Positions 19,858-29,109 are shown, numbered from the stretch's first letter. The stretch is 50,759 nucleotides of DNA from Yinghuangia soli (GCF_021502675.1 NZ_JAKFHA010000005.1:373731-424489); one strand, 5' to 3'. The notes: generated by a model not told the origin, from the sequence alone. Made by a program: numbers and translations.

Positions 19858-22800
19858 TCAGCCCAACCCGGTCGCCGGGACCTGCACCACCACCTGCTCG
19901 TTGTCGCCCAGGTGCAGGACGCCCCGGCCCGGGTGCACCGGGTGCCCGACGAACGCCCGCGGCAGGCGTACCCCGATGAGGTCGCCGTCCATCGTGTTCT
20001 GCGGCGACAGCACCAGGCCGCGCCGGGCCTTCTTGGCCTCCACCTGCCAGCCCGAGAAGCCCGAGCAGATGCTGTCCGCATCACCGGCCAGGATCAGCCC
20101 CACGTCAGGGCGCAGCGACCGGCGCGCGATCCGGGTCAGCTCCGGGCCCGCCGCGCAGTCGCGCAGCAGTTCGGCGTCGTCGACCAGCACCACGGTCGGC
20201 CCGACGGCCTTGTCCACGGCCGCCAGGAACTCCTCGACCGACACGTCCGGCCCGTCGAACACCGCCACGACCCCGGGCACCGAGGCCAGCGCGCGCAGCG
20301 GCGACTCGCGCGGGGCCAGCACGATGAGCTCGGTCCCGGCGGCCAGGTACGACCGGGCCGCGGACGCCAATGCGGTACTGCGCCCGGACTGGGCCGGTCC
20401 CGAGATGACGAACGCCGGTGTACCGGAGGCGAGATCGGGCCCGAGTGCGGTGAGCGTGTCGCCGCCGACCGCGACCATGCTCCACATCCCGCCGGGCGTC
20501 ACCGCGGCACCGTCGCGGCCGCGCAGCGCCCACGCAGCCGCGTACTCGATGCGCTGCGGCAGCACGTCCACCCCGAAGGGACGTCGTCCGCGCGGCACTT
20601 CGGCATCCCGCAGGCGGGTGCGTTCGGCGATCGCGCGCAGGTCGGCCGCCTGGGCCTGCCCGGCGGGATCGGCGCCGAGCAGCGAGACGTGCAACTCCAC
20701 CGCACCGATCCGGTAGCCGCGGCCGGGGGCCAGCTCGTCGGGCGCCTTGCGGCTCATCAGGCCGACGAGGCCGTAGTCGTTCCGGTCGCTGAGCGCGAAC
20801 GCCATGCGGTTCTCGCTGAGTTGCGAGATGCGGCCGGTCAGCACCGAGCGGTCGCCGGTGACGATGACGTGCACCCCCGCGCTGGCGCCCTCGCGCAGCA
20901 GGCGCAGGATCGTGTCGGTGTGCTCGCCGTGGTTGAGGTCGCCTACAGTGTTGGTGAAGCCCTCCCAGCGGTCGAGCAGCAGCACCAGGTGCGGCATGCG
21001 CTCGTCCTCGGCGACCCGGGCGCGCTGCTCGCCGATGTCGGTGAAGCCGCGCTCGCCGAGCAGCGCCATCCGGGTGCGGACCTCCTCGGACAGCTTCTCG
21101 AGGAGCCGGACGGCCCGTTCGGTGTCCGCGGCCCGCACGACCGCCCCGCAGTGCGGCAGCGACTCCAGTGCGAGCAGCGCGCCGTTGCCGCAGTCGACAC
21201 CGTAAATGTGCACATCGGCACAGGAGTTCGTGGACGCCAGCGATCCGGCGATGGTGCGCAGCAGCTGGGAGCGCCCGGTGCGCGGAGCGCCCGCCGCGAG
21301 CATGTGGCCGAACGTGGTCAGGTCGACCGCACGCACCACGCGCCGCTGCTCGCTGGGCATGTCCTCCAGGGCGTACGGCGCCGGTACGAGCGTCCCGGCG
21401 GCGGCCTCGGGGGCGTCGGCGGTCAGCTCGCCGAGGGTCAGGAGTTCCGGGAGCGGTGGTGCCCAGGGGCTGTGCTGGGGCGGGATGCCGAGCCGGTCGT
21501 TCGCCTCGCGTACCGCGTCCACCAGGACCGCCAGGTCGGTCAGCAGGTCGTCGCTCTCGGCGCCGGCGCCGCGCGGGGGCGGCGGAACCGGGGAACCCAG
21601 ATCCTTCCAGGGGAGTTCGACGATCCGCGGCGGCACCGCGGACGGGTCGGTCGCGGCACCCGGGCGGCGGCCGCCGACGCGGGCCGACTGGAACGGCAGG
21701 AGTGATGCCGCGCCGAGCCGCACATATGCCCGGCCGGGCGTGGACTTGGAGATCTGCCCGGCGTCCGGTGCGTCGATCACGTCCGCGCTCTCCGACGAGT
21801 CCGTCACCCGCAGCGCGATCCGCAGGTTGGTGTTGGCCCGGATCTCGGGGGACACCGCGCCGCTGGGGCGCTGGGTGGCCAGGATCAGGTGGATGCCCAG
21901 CGAGCGGCCCCGGCGCGCGATGTTGACCAGCGCGGTCACGTACTCGCCCATCTGCGTCACCATCTCGGCGAACTCGTCGATGACGATGAGCAGCCGGGGG
22001 AGCGGCTTCAGCGCCGGGTTGGTGCGCATCGCGACCTGGTAGTCCTCCAGGTCCTTGGTGTCGGCGTCGGCGAGGATGTGCTCGCGGCGCCGCAGTTCCG
22101 CGGCGAGGGACTCCAGCGCCCTTTCGACGAGGCGGGCCTCGAGGTCGGTGACCATGCCGACGGTGTGCGGCAGCCGGGCGCAGTCCTTGAACGCGGCGCC
22201 GCCCTTGAAGTCGACCAGCGCGAAGGTCATCGCATCGGGCCGGTTGGCGACCGCGAGCGAGGCCACGATGGTCTGCAGCAGCTCCGACTTGCCCGAACCG
22301 GTCGTCCCCGCGACCAGCCCGTGCGGGCCGTCCCGCACCAGGTCCACCCCGAACGCCCCGTCGAACGACTCGCCGACCACCGCCACGGTGGAGCGGCCGC
22401 CCAGTGCCCAGCGTGCCGCGATCAGGTCGCCGGTCGGCGGTTCGAGGTCGAGGACGTCCAGCAGCCGGGAGGAATCCGGCAGCCCGGCCGCCTCGTCGGC
22501 CTTGGCGTCGCGGATCGGGGCGAGCGCGCGGGCGACGTCGGCACACCAGGCGGGGCCGACCGCGTCCGGGCGCACCCCGTCGACGGTGTCCGCGCCGGTG
22601 CGGGTCACCCGCAGCAGCCCGTACCAGTCCTCCTCGGCGACCGCGGCGCACTCTTGCGGCAGCAGGCGGCGGTCCGCGTCCAGGCATATTGCGTGGATGC
22701 CGGCCGCCGGGCCGTCCCGCAGCAGCTGCGTGACGCCGGGCACCGACCGCAGGCGGCGCGAACCGTCCATGACCACCAGGTAGTCCGGGCTCGGCGGCTG

Positions 22801-24270
22801 CGCATTGCCGCCCGCCGCGCGCATCGCGTCCTGGCGGGCCGTCAGCACGCCGAGCAGCTCGGCGATCCGCCGCCCGACCGTCTCGGCGTCGGTGCCCACC
22901 AGGGCCACGGCCTGGTTCTCCGGCCCGGGCCGGCAATGCGGCAGCCACCGCACCCACTCCCAGTCCGGACCGCCGGCATGGTCGGTCAGCACGCACACGC
23001 GCAGATCGGTCGGGCTGTGCAGGACGGCGGCCTGCGCCACCAGCCAGCGCCCGACCGCCCGCGGCAGCGACCCGCGCCCGACCACGCCCATCACCCCGGC
23101 CGCGGCCAGCGGTACGGTGACCGGCACGTCGGCAAGTTCGCGCGGGTCGGTACGCCGGTGCTCCTCGCGGCGCGGGTCGGTCACTTCGATGGCCGACGGC
23201 AGCCGCCCGGTGCCCACCCGCAGCACCAGCCGGTCCGCGTCCCCGGGGCGGCGCTCCCACAGCCGCTGCCGCGGGCCGGTGGCGATCAGCCCGGCCTTGG
23301 CCGGGTCCGGGAATGCCGCACGCCGCTGCAGGGTCTCCAACTCCAGGGCGTGCCCGACCTGTTCCTCGATGGACGCCTTGCGCTGGTGGTAGCGCTCCAG
23401 GCGCTTGCGGAACGACCGCTTCCCGTGCCGCTTGTTGGTGACGTACATGCCGATCATCGACAGTGGGCTGAGCAGGGCGAGGATCAGCATCCTCGAGTTC
23501 TTCATCACGTACATCATCACCAGCGCGCCGAGCAGCGGCGTCAGCGCCATCAGCCAGGGCAGCGGCTGCGCCTCGCCCTGCTCGGGACGCGTCGGGATCT
23601 GGAACTTGCGGCGCCGCGGCAGCGGTTGCACCCGCGGCGGACGGTTGTAGTCCAGGCCCGCGCCGTCCTCGGCAGGCCGCAGCGCGGTGTCCGGGAACCC
23701 GGGGACGGCCCGCTCGAACGTGCTCAGGCCGCAGACCAGGATGCCGCGCAGCGGCCACTCCCGGGCCTCCTCCAGCGGATCGCCGTCCAGCCGGATGCCG
23801 CTCCCGGACGCCAGCGGGCGGACGGTGACGGTGCCGTCGACCGCCACGTCGACTTCGGCCGCCTCCGCGGGCAGGTCCGGGTCGGCGACCCGGATCCACG
23901 CGTCCGGGCCCGAGCCGAGCACCGCGGTGCTCGGGCCCAGGCGGTGCACACCGCCCGCGTCGGGGCCGCCGGTGACGTGGATCTCCGCCGAACCCTGAGC
24001 GTCCGGAAGGGAGTCCGGCGCCGGCGCGCCGTAGCCGAGCACGGCCCCGTCGCGGATCGGCGAGGCGCCGATCGCCGCGGCGGCGTCGACCGGATGGCCC
24101 CCGACGTACAACTGCACCGGCTCTCCGGGGAGTTGCGGACCGCCCAGCGGCGCCAGGCCCACCTGGCGGCGCACCTCCGCGGCCAGCACCCCCGCCGTCA
24201 CTTCGGCCTCCGCCTCCACCAGCACGTCGGCGGCACCGTCGGCACCTGCCAGGCTCAGTCGGATCTCCAT
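19858..24270 (-). CDS. Type VII secretion FtsK/SpoIIIE ATPase (EssC/EccC-like) with ubiquitin-like and FHA N-terminal domains
   Basis: A 1470-aa motor protein. Residues about 1-85 look ubiquitin-like (YukD-type) and about 90-200 look like an FHA domain (VLGSGPDAWIRVADPDLP; SGIRLDGDPL). Two membrane helices follow near 240-280 (LMALTPLLGALVMMYVM), then three ATPase domains. D1 has an intact Walker A, GTTGSGKSE (about 653-661), and Walker B LLIVIDEF. D2 (GAPRTGRSQ, about 993) and D3 (GPAQSGRST, about 1289) have Arg in place of the Walker lysine. A degenerate D2/D3 is known for EccC/EssC, where these domains bind substrates. The FHA-plus-helices start is closer to firmicute EssC than to mycobacterial EccC. 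The ATG is 4 nt after GAGGGG. It is divergent from the WXG100 gene cluster, whose products it should export. Confidence 0.92.
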   Translation of the reverse strand: MEIRLSLAGADGAADVLVEAEAEVTAGVLAAEVRRQVGLAPLGGPQLPGEPVQLYVGGHPVDAAAAIGASPIRDGAVLGYGAPAPDSLPDAQGSAEIHVTGGPDAGGVHRLGPSTAVLGSGPDAWIRVADPDLPAEAAEVDVAVDGTVTVRPLASGSGIRLDGDPLEEAREWPLRGILVCGLSTFERAVPGFPDTALRPAEDGAGLDYNRPPRVQPLPRRRKFQIPTRPEQGEAQPLPWLMALTPLLGALVMMYVMKNSRMLILALLSPLSMIGMYVTNKRHGKRSFRKRLERYHQRKASIEEQVGHALELETLQRRAAFPDPAKAGLIATGPRQRLWERRPGDADRLVLRVGTGRLPSAIEVTDPRREEHRRTDPRELADVPVTVPLAAAGVMGVVGRGSLPRAVGRWLVAQAAVLHSPTDLRVCVLTDHAGGPDWEWVRWLPHCRPGPENQAVALVGTDAETVGRRIAELLGVLTARQDAMRAAGGNAQPPSPDYLVVMDGSRRLRSVPGVTQLLRDGPAAGIHAICLDADRRLLPQECAAVAEEDWYGLLRVTRTGADTVDGVRPDAVGPAWCADVARALAPIRDAKADEAAGLPDSSRLLDVLDLEPPTGDLIAARWALGGRSTVAVVGESFDGAFGVDLVRDGPHGLVAGTTGSGKSELLQTIVASLAVANRPDAMTFALVDFKGGAAFKDCARLPHTVGMVTDLEARLVERALESLAAELRRREHILADADTKDLEDYQVAMRTNPALKPLPRLLIVIDEFAEMVTQMGEYVTALVNIARRGRSLGIHLILATQRPSGAVSPEIRANTNLRIALRVTDSSESADVIDAPDAGQISKSTPGRAYVRLGAASLLPFQSARVGGRRPGAATDPSAVPPRIVELPWKDLGSPVPPPPRGAGAESDDLLTDLAVLVDAVREANDRLGIPPQHSPWAPPLPELLTLGELTADAPEAAAGTLVPAPYALEDMPSEQRRVVRAVDLTTFGHMLAAGAPRTGRSQLLRTIAGSLASTNSCADVHIYGVDCGNGALLALESLPHCGAVVRAADTERAVRLLEKLSEEVRTRMALLGERGFTDIGEQRARVAEDERMPHLVLLLDRWEGFTNTVGDLNHGEHTDTILRLLREGASAGVHVIVTGDRSVLTGRISQLSENRMAFALSDRNDYGLVGLMSRKAPDELAPGRGYRIGAVELHVSLLGADPAGQAQAADLRAIAERTRLRDAEVPRGRRPFGVDVLPQRIEYAAAWALRGRDGAAVTPGGMWSMVAVGGDTLTALGPDLASGTPAFVISGPAQSGRSTALASAARSYLAAGTELIVLAPRESPLRALASVPGVVAVFDGPDVSVEEFLAAVDKAVGPTVVLVDDAELLRDCAAGPELTRIARRSLRPDVGLILAGDADSICSGFSGWQVEAKKARRGLVLSPQNTMDGDLIGVRLPRAFVGHPVHPGRGVLHLGDNEQVVVQVPATGLG

Positions 24271-24363
24271 ATGCCCCTCGCGTCCGTCCCGGTTTCGAAC
24301 CGCCCGGGCAATACGCCCGGAGAATGCCTGCCATCGCCTGCGCGACGGCCGCCGATCACATTC

Positions 24364-24410
24364 CCGATATCAATTCCGCAACCCCCGGCCTATCGTCATG
24401 CTGATATCGG
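24364..24410. promoter_or_regulatory. Paired 9-bp inverted sites in the divergent secretion promoter
   Basis: CCGATATCA (24364-24372) and TGATATCGG (24402-24410) are exact reverse complements with centres 38 bp apart, each containing the palindrome GATATC. They lie between the EccC-like gene and the first WXG100-like gene, in the AT-richest part of the gap. They look like twin operators for one regulator acting on both transcripts. TATCGT (24391-24396), between them, is a possible -10 box. Confidence 0.5.
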
Positions 24411-24446
24411 AAGCACTGCTCGGAATCGTAGACGAAAGGCCAGCCC

Positions 24447-24758
24447 ATGCCCTTTACGACCGGTGATCTCCGGGTCGACCTGCCGGCCCTTGATCTTTTT
24501 GCGCGGCGCCTCGACGTCATGGTCGACACCATGGTGGACACACCCAGCCGGGTGAACGCCGTGGACGACCATCTAGGACATTCCGGGGCAAGCGATGCGC
24601 TGCACGCGTTCGTGAAGGGCTGGAAGGACGGCCGCGGGAAACTCGAACGCGAAATGAACGCACTGGCGAAAATGGGACATTCGGTGGTCGAGACCCTGAC
24701 CGAGACCGACATCGGTCTGAAGAATGCCGTGACCAACGGGAAAAAGAATTCACCGTGA
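24447..24758 (+). CDS. WXG100-like protein, 103 aa
   Basis: A small, almost entirely helical protein of WXG100 size. Two predicted helices (residues about 12-38 and 50-90) flank the turn GHSGASDA, where classical family members have W-x-G. The second helix carries FVKGWKDGRGKLEREM. The C-terminus is basic (KNAVTNGKKNSP) and has no clear Y-x3-D/E export signal. Its position directly downstream of the divergent EccC promoter supports its being a secretion substrate or a heterodimer partner of the second WXG100 protein at 25545. Codon use is less GC-biased than in the neighbours (many aaa, gaa, aat codons). AAAGG lies about 8 nt before the ATG. Confidence 0.7.
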   Translation: MPFTTGDLRVDLPALDLFARRLDVMVDTMVDTPSRVNAVDDHLGHSGASDALHAFVKGWKDGRGKLEREMNALAKMGHSVVETLTETDIGLKNAVTNGKKNSP

Positions 24759-24853
24759 CCTCTCCTGCCGTTAACCTCCGGTAATCCGCACGCTTCCCCG
24801 TGGCCCGCTAGAAATCATGGTCGGCGGTGAATTTCCACGGGGAGGCGGTGCGG

Positions 24854-25483
24854 GTGGACGGCACGAGTACAGCGGCCCCGCGGGGCGTCTCGATCACCGT
24901 GCCCCAGGAGTGGTACGAGTTCGACATCCATCCCGCGTCCCGCGACGACAACATCCGCCGCGCGGTGAACGACCGCATCCGCGCCGAACCCGGACTCGCC
25001 CAGTACCGGCCGATGTTGCTCAAGCTGCTCCGCGAAATGGGCCGCGAGGCGTGGGACTCCGGGGCGATCTACTGCGGCTGCCTGGCCGAGCAGGTCGCCG
25101 GCACCGCGGTGACGGCGAGCGTCACCATGTCGGTCGTCTCGACCCGCTCGCCCACCGGCGAACTCACCGACACCGACCCGCGGGCGATGGCCGCGGCGCT
25201 GGCCGCGAAGACCGCCTACCACGCCGCCGACACGTGGCAGCGGACCACCACCGTCGACATCCCCGGCGTCGGCCCCGCCGCGCGCAGCGAAGGCGTCGAG
25301 GACCTTCCGCTGCCCGGCAGTCCGCGCAAGGTCCGCATGGTCACCATGCAGACCTTCGTACGGGTGCCCGGCTACGACGACCGGCTCGCGGTCGTCTCCG
25401 CGTCCAGCCCGTCGGTGGCCCTCCACGAGCCGCTGCTGGACATGTTCGACGCCATCTCCTCGACGTTCCGCTTCGACTACTGA
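24854..25483 (+). CDS. Conserved secretion-island protein of unknown function
   Basis: A 209-aa cytoplasmic protein with no signal peptide. It begins with a beta-rich segment (GVSITVPQEWYEFDIHP), continues with a basic helix (LKLLREMGREAW) and ends with a block of alternating strands (VRMVTMQTFVRVPGYDD; FDAISSTFRFDY). The overall pattern resembles the LpqN/Mog1/PsbP-like fold, but that is a guess from strand order. Similar proteins sit beside WXG100 genes in other actinomycetes, so a chaperone or adaptor role in export is plausible. GTG 24854 is chosen because GGGGAGG lies 8 nt upstream; GTG 24848 would be only 2 nt from it, and GTG 24827 has no RBS. Confidence 0.65.
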   Translation: MDGTSTAAPRGVSITVPQEWYEFDIHPASRDDNIRRAVNDRIRAEPGLAQYRPMLLKLLREMGREAWDSGAIYCGCLAEQVAGTAVTASVTMSVVSTRSPTGELTDTDPRAMAAALAAKTAYHAADTWQRTTTVDIPGVGPAARSEGVEDLPLPGSPRKVRMVTMQTFVRVPGYDDRLAVVSASSPSVALHEPLLDMFDAISSTFRFDY

Positions 25484-25486
25484 CAT

Positions 25487-25508
25487 CCGGCCGCCGCCCG
25501 GCGGCCGG
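25487..25508 (+). terminator. Hairpin before the WXG100 gene
   Basis: CCGGCCGCC (25487-25495) and GGCGGCCGG (25500-25508) form a perfect 9-bp stem with a 4-nt loop, directly after the stop codon of the preceding gene. It could terminate, attenuate or act as an mRNA 5' stabiliser for the WXG100 message. Confidence 0.55.
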
Positions 25509-25544
25509 ACCGCCCGGTCCCCACCGACCACGGAGGAATCCGCC

Positions 25545-25838
25545 ATGGCAAACGTCAACGTCACCTACGACGACATGCGCAAGGCCGCGTCCGACCTGTC
25601 CGACGGGCACGCGGACATCATCGACAAGCTCACGATCCTGCAGACCCTGATCAAGACCCTGGTCAACGGCGGCTACGTCACCGACAAGTCCAGCAAGCAG
25701 TTCGAGACCTCCTACGAGGAGTTCAACCGCGGCGCCGCGCAGACCATCGAAGGCCTGCAGGGCATGAGCGGCTACCTGAAGAAGGCCGCCGAGACCTTCG
25801 AGCAGGCCGACCAGCAGCTGGGCTCCGGCCTCGGCTGA
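25545..25838 (+). CDS. WXG100-family type VII secretion substrate, 97 aa
   Basis: A typical ESAT-6-sized helical hairpin protein. The turn reads NGGYVTDKSSKQFETSYEEF, the variant in which the W of W-x-G is replaced by a GGYVT turn, a form I associate with streptomycete EsxA-like proteins. The second helix is AAQTIEGLQGMSGYLKKAAETF. Near the C-terminus FEQAD approximates the Y-x3-D/E export signal with Phe for Tyr. A strong GGAGG RBS precedes the ATG. Codon use is highly biased to C-ending codons, consistent with abundant expression. Hairpins on both sides could allow this small message to accumulate above its neighbours. Confidence 0.85.
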   Translation: MANVNVTYDDMRKAASDLSDGHADIIDKLTILQTLIKTLVNGGYVTDKSSKQFETSYEEFNRGAAQTIEGLQGMSGYLKKAAETFEQADQQLGSGLG

Positions 25839-25896
25839 CCCGGCGCCGGACCGCCGGGCGTCCCCGCCCGTCCCGGTCCGCGACGCCCAGGGCGCC

Positions 25897-25925
25897 GGTC
25901 CGGCAGCGGCACATGCTGCCGGACC
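25897..25925 (+). terminator. Strong hairpin after the WXG100 gene
   Basis: GGTCCGGCAGC (25897-25907) and GCTGCCGGACC (25915-25925) form a perfect 11-bp stem with a 7-nt loop, 58 nt after the stop codon and 68 nt before the next ATG. It is a likely terminator or attenuator that lowers expression of the large coiled-coil gene relative to the WXG100 gene. Confidence 0.65.
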
Positions 25926-25993
25926 CGCGCCCCGAGGCCAGCCGCAGCGCGCGGTGCGCTCCGCCGTCCGACGTTCACAAGGGGAGAACGGGC

Positions 25994-28900
25994 ATGGCTC
26001 CGTCCATCTGGGACAACCTCGCACCAGGGACCGACCCGACACCGGGCAGCCCGTCCGAAGTCAGGTCCCTCGGCAACGAGTTCAACCAACTCGCCACGCG
26101 CGCGCAGCTGGCCGTCGACCAGACGAAGAAGATGCAGGACGACACCACCGTCCAGCAGTGGCTGGGCGTCTCCGCGAAGGCGTTCCGCGCGCACCTCACG
26201 CCCGTGCCCGGCGACATCGAGAAGCTGCGCGCCTCCTACGACCTGGCCGGCCGCGCCCTGGTGACCTATGCGGACGAACTCGCCAAGGCGAAGTCGAAGG
26301 CGGACCAGGCCCGCACCACCGCGGACCAGGCCGCACGCGACAAGAAGACGGCGCAGACCGACGTCAAGAACACGCAGACCGCCCTCGACACGGCCGTGAA
26401 GGACCTCGCCACCCTCCAGAACTCCGGCACCGCCACACCCCAGCAGCTCACCGCCGCACAGACCCTGGTGAACGACAGCAGGACCAAGCGCAACGACGCC
26501 GGGGGACGGCTCACGGCGGCCGGGACCGCGATGGGGACCGCGGACAAGCTGCGCGTCGACGCCGTGGGGATCCGCGACGCAGCCGCCGGCATCCTGATCA
26601 AGCAACTGGACCAGGCTTCCGACCTCGGCATCCAGAACCTCGCCTGGTACAAGAAGGTCGCCGACTGGTTCCACGAGACCGTGGTGCCCTGGCTCAAGAT
26701 CGCGGTCGCCGTGCTGGGCGTCATCGCGCTGTTCGTCAGCGGCCCGCTCGGGTGGATCGTCTTCGCCTTGGCCGCCGCCGTCTTCGTCTCCACGCTCGCG
26801 CAGTATCTGCAGGGCAAGACCGGGCTCGGCGAGGTCTTCATGTCGCTCCTCGACGTCCTGCCCGGCGTCCGCATGATCACCCGGGCGAACTGGGCGGTCA
26901 AGCTTGGCAAGTCGGTGGCGGGCGTCGCCAAGGCGGGTACCAAGGGCCTCCAGGGCGGCAAGTTCGCTGCCGCCTTGGCACGGCCCGGCAACGTCGTCAA
27001 GAACTCGGTCAACGCCTTCCGCAACGGCAAGGCCATGCGCGGCTACAAGGGCGAATGGGCGGCCGGCCCCAACGGCCTGTCGCGGGCGCAGCGGATCGGC
27101 CAGACCAGCCTGAAGTACTCGAGCCAGTACGCGGTGAACGTCGGCACGAAGTACGCCACGACGCTGTCCGCGAACTACCTCAACGGCAAGGACGTCAAGC
27201 TCTGGGACGCCGGGGCGTTCGTGAACGCCTCGGCCGCCGCCCTGGTCAGCGTCGGCGGCAAGGGCCTGGGCGACAAGTTCAAGCAGCGCGTGGAGACCGG
27301 CGCCTGGCGCAACGGCCGCGGCTCGCGCGACGCGGACGGCAACCCGACCCCCAACGCCCCGCGCAACCCCGACGGCACCCCGGCCCGCGACCCCAAGGTC
27401 GGCGAGCAGCGGTCCGCGAGCGACCGCGTCCAGGAACGCCACAACAACCGGGCATCGGAACACCGCGAGGCCCAGCAGCGTCACGAGCAGCAGGCCGCCG
27501 AGCAGCGCAACAACGCCGCCCAGCACGAGCGCTCGGCCGCCGAGTCGAACAAGACCGCGGACCGGCACGACGAAGCCGCCGCCAAGCATCGCGAGGACGC
27601 ACAAGGCCACACCGAGAAGGCCGAGAACCACCGCACCGACCGCGACGAGGCCGCGAACACCGCCAAGCGCGAGGACACCGACCGGGCCGACCACCAGAAG
27701 AACGCCGACCAGAGCAAGGAAGCGGCCCAGCAGCACACCAAGAACGCCGAGGACCACAACAAGCAGGCCGAGGCCCAGGCCAAGACGCACACCGACAAGA
27801 CCCAGGAAGCCGACGGCCACGCCAAGAACGCGTCCGACAAGACCCAGGAAGCCGAGACGCACCGCAACGACGCCGCCAAGTCCCGCGAGGAAGCCCAGAC
27901 CCACCGCGACACCGAACGCACCCACAACGACAAGGCCGACGCCCACGAGGCCAAGGCCCGCGAAGCCGACGCCAAGGCCGACAAGGACCCGGCCAACGGC
28001 GCCAAGCACCGCGAGGAAGCCGCCCAGGAACGCAGCAATGCGGCCAACGAGCGGGGCGAGGCGAAGACCCACGCCGACAAGGCCGAGGCCGCCGACAAGC
28101 AGGCCGGCACGCACGACAAGGACGCCGCGGCCGCGGACAAGCAGGCCGCCGACTCACGCGGCGCCGAGACCAAGGCCCGCGAGGACGCCGCCCAGGCCAA
28201 GAACGACGCCGAGACGTCCAAGAACAACGCCGAGGCCGAGAACGCCAAGGCCGGTACGGCCAAGGACGAAGGCGCCGCATCCCAGCAGAAGGCCGACGAG
28301 GCCGCCGCGCGCCGCGACGAGGCGCAGACCAAGGCCGACGAAGCCGACGCCAAGGCCAAGTCCTCCGAGGAGGCCGCGGCCGACTCCAAGAAGGCCGCCG
28401 AGCAGTCCGACAAGGACGCTGCCACGTCCCGCAAGGAAGCCGCGGCGGAGCAGAAGGCGGCCGACGCCGCGAACAAGACCGCGGCCCGCGAGGACGCCCG
28501 CGCGGCCGACTCCGAGAAGCGCGTCGAGATGAACCAGAACCGCGCGGCCGGCAAGGACGCGGACGGCGGAGCCCGCTACGAGAAGCTCACCCACCGCTTC
28601 TTCGACACCGCGTCCGACACCCTGAACACCCGGCGCCACTGGTGGACCGGCGGCCTCAACAGCGCCGTGTCCAGCCTGGTCGGCAAGTCGGCGGAGAACA
28701 CCTACCTCATCGTGGTCGAAGGCCAGAGCATGTCGGCCGGGAAGTTCGCGAGCAGCGTCGGGCTGAGCACCGCGGGCGGCTTCGCGGGCGGTGCGCTCCA
28801 GCAGACGGCCACCAAGTGGCAGGTGCACCAAGGCGCGATCATCGGCAGCAACCGGAGCAACGGCACCGGCGACCACATGTTCCAACTGCGCCCGGACAAG

Positions 28901-29047
28901 TTCAGCTTCGTCGACGAGCGCGGCGTGGAGATCGCCACCAAGCGCATCGGCAAGGTCATCCCGGACGCGGCGACCGGCACGCTCGTCGCCGACCTGGACA
29001 TGGCAGCGGCGTTTGGCTCGACCGAGTACGCCAACCTCGTTTACTAG
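25994..29047 (+). CDS. Large WXG-domain / membrane / coiled-coil protein, putative type VII substrate
   Basis: A 1017-aa protein counted from ATG 25994, which follows GGGGAG at 8 nt. Residues about 15-100 form a WXG100-like helical hairpin with QWLGVSAKAF (W-L-G near residue 55) and YADEL as a Y-x3-D/E-type tail. A second helical pair follows to about 225. Two adjacent hydrophobic helices (about 233-272) come next. From about residue 474 to 850 it is an Ala/Glu/Asp/Lys/His/Gln-rich coiled coil with a clear 7-residue period (AEDHNKQ, AEAQAKT, ADGHAKN, AETHRND). The last about 160 residues form a compact beta-containing domain ending in EYANLVY. I recognise no toxin motif. Export by the neighbouring EccC-like motor is inferred from the WXG domain and location. 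There is no obvious immunity gene downstream. Confidence 0.75.
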   Translation: MAPSIWDNLAPGTDPTPGSPSEVRSLGNEFNQLATRAQLAVDQTKKMQDDTTVQQWLGVSAKAFRAHLTPVPGDIEKLRASYDLAGRALVTYADELAKAKSKADQARTTADQAARDKKTAQTDVKNTQTALDTAVKDLATLQNSGTATPQQLTAAQTLVNDSRTKRNDAGGRLTAAGTAMGTADKLRVDAVGIRDAAAGILIKQLDQASDLGIQNLAWYKKVADWFHETVVPWLKIAVAVLGVIALFVSGPLGWIVFALAAAVFVSTLAQYLQGKTGLGEVFMSLLDVLPGVRMITRANWAVKLGKSVAGVAKAGTKGLQGGKFAAALARPGNVVKNSVNAFRNGKAMRGYKGEWAAGPNGLSRAQRIGQTSLKYSSQYAVNVGTKYATTLSANYLNGKDVKLWDAGAFVNASAAALVSVGGKGLGDKFKQRVETGAWRNGRGSRDADGNPTPNAPRNPDGTPARDPKVGEQRSASDRVQERHNNRASEHREAQQRHEQQAAEQRNNAAQHERSAAESNKTADRHDEAAAKHREDAQGHTEKAENHRTDRDEAANTAKREDTDRADHQKNADQSKEAAQQHTKNAEDHNKQAEAQAKTHTDKTQEADGHAKNASDKTQEAETHRNDAAKSREEAQTHRDTERTHNDKADAHEAKAREADAKADKDPANGAKHREEAAQERSNAANERGEAKTHADKAEAADKQAGTHDKDAAAADKQAADSRGAETKAREDAAQAKNDAETSKNNAEAENAKAGTAKDEGAASQQKADEAAARRDEAQTKADEADAKAKSSEEAAADSKKAAEQSDKDAATSRKEAAAEQKAADAANKTAAREDARAADSEKRVEMNQNRAAGKDADGGARYEKLTHRFFDTASDTLNTRRHWWTGGLNSAVSSLVGKSAENTYLIVVEGQSMSAGKFASSVGLSTAGGFAGGALQQTATKWQVHQGAIIGSNRSNGTGDHMFQLRPDKFSFVDERGVEIATKRIGKVIPDAATGTLVADLDMAAAFGSTEYANLVY

Positions 29048-29109
29048 CAAGCGAGTTCGCAGCCGACGCCGCATGCGGGCGGCGGGGCCGCGGGCGGGGC
29101 CGCAGATCG

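Noticed and set aside
25994-29047. Calling the large WXG protein a polymorphic toxin with an immunity gene
   Set aside because: No nuclease, deaminase, ADP-ribosyltransferase or other toxin motif is visible at the C-terminus, and no small immunity ORF follows.
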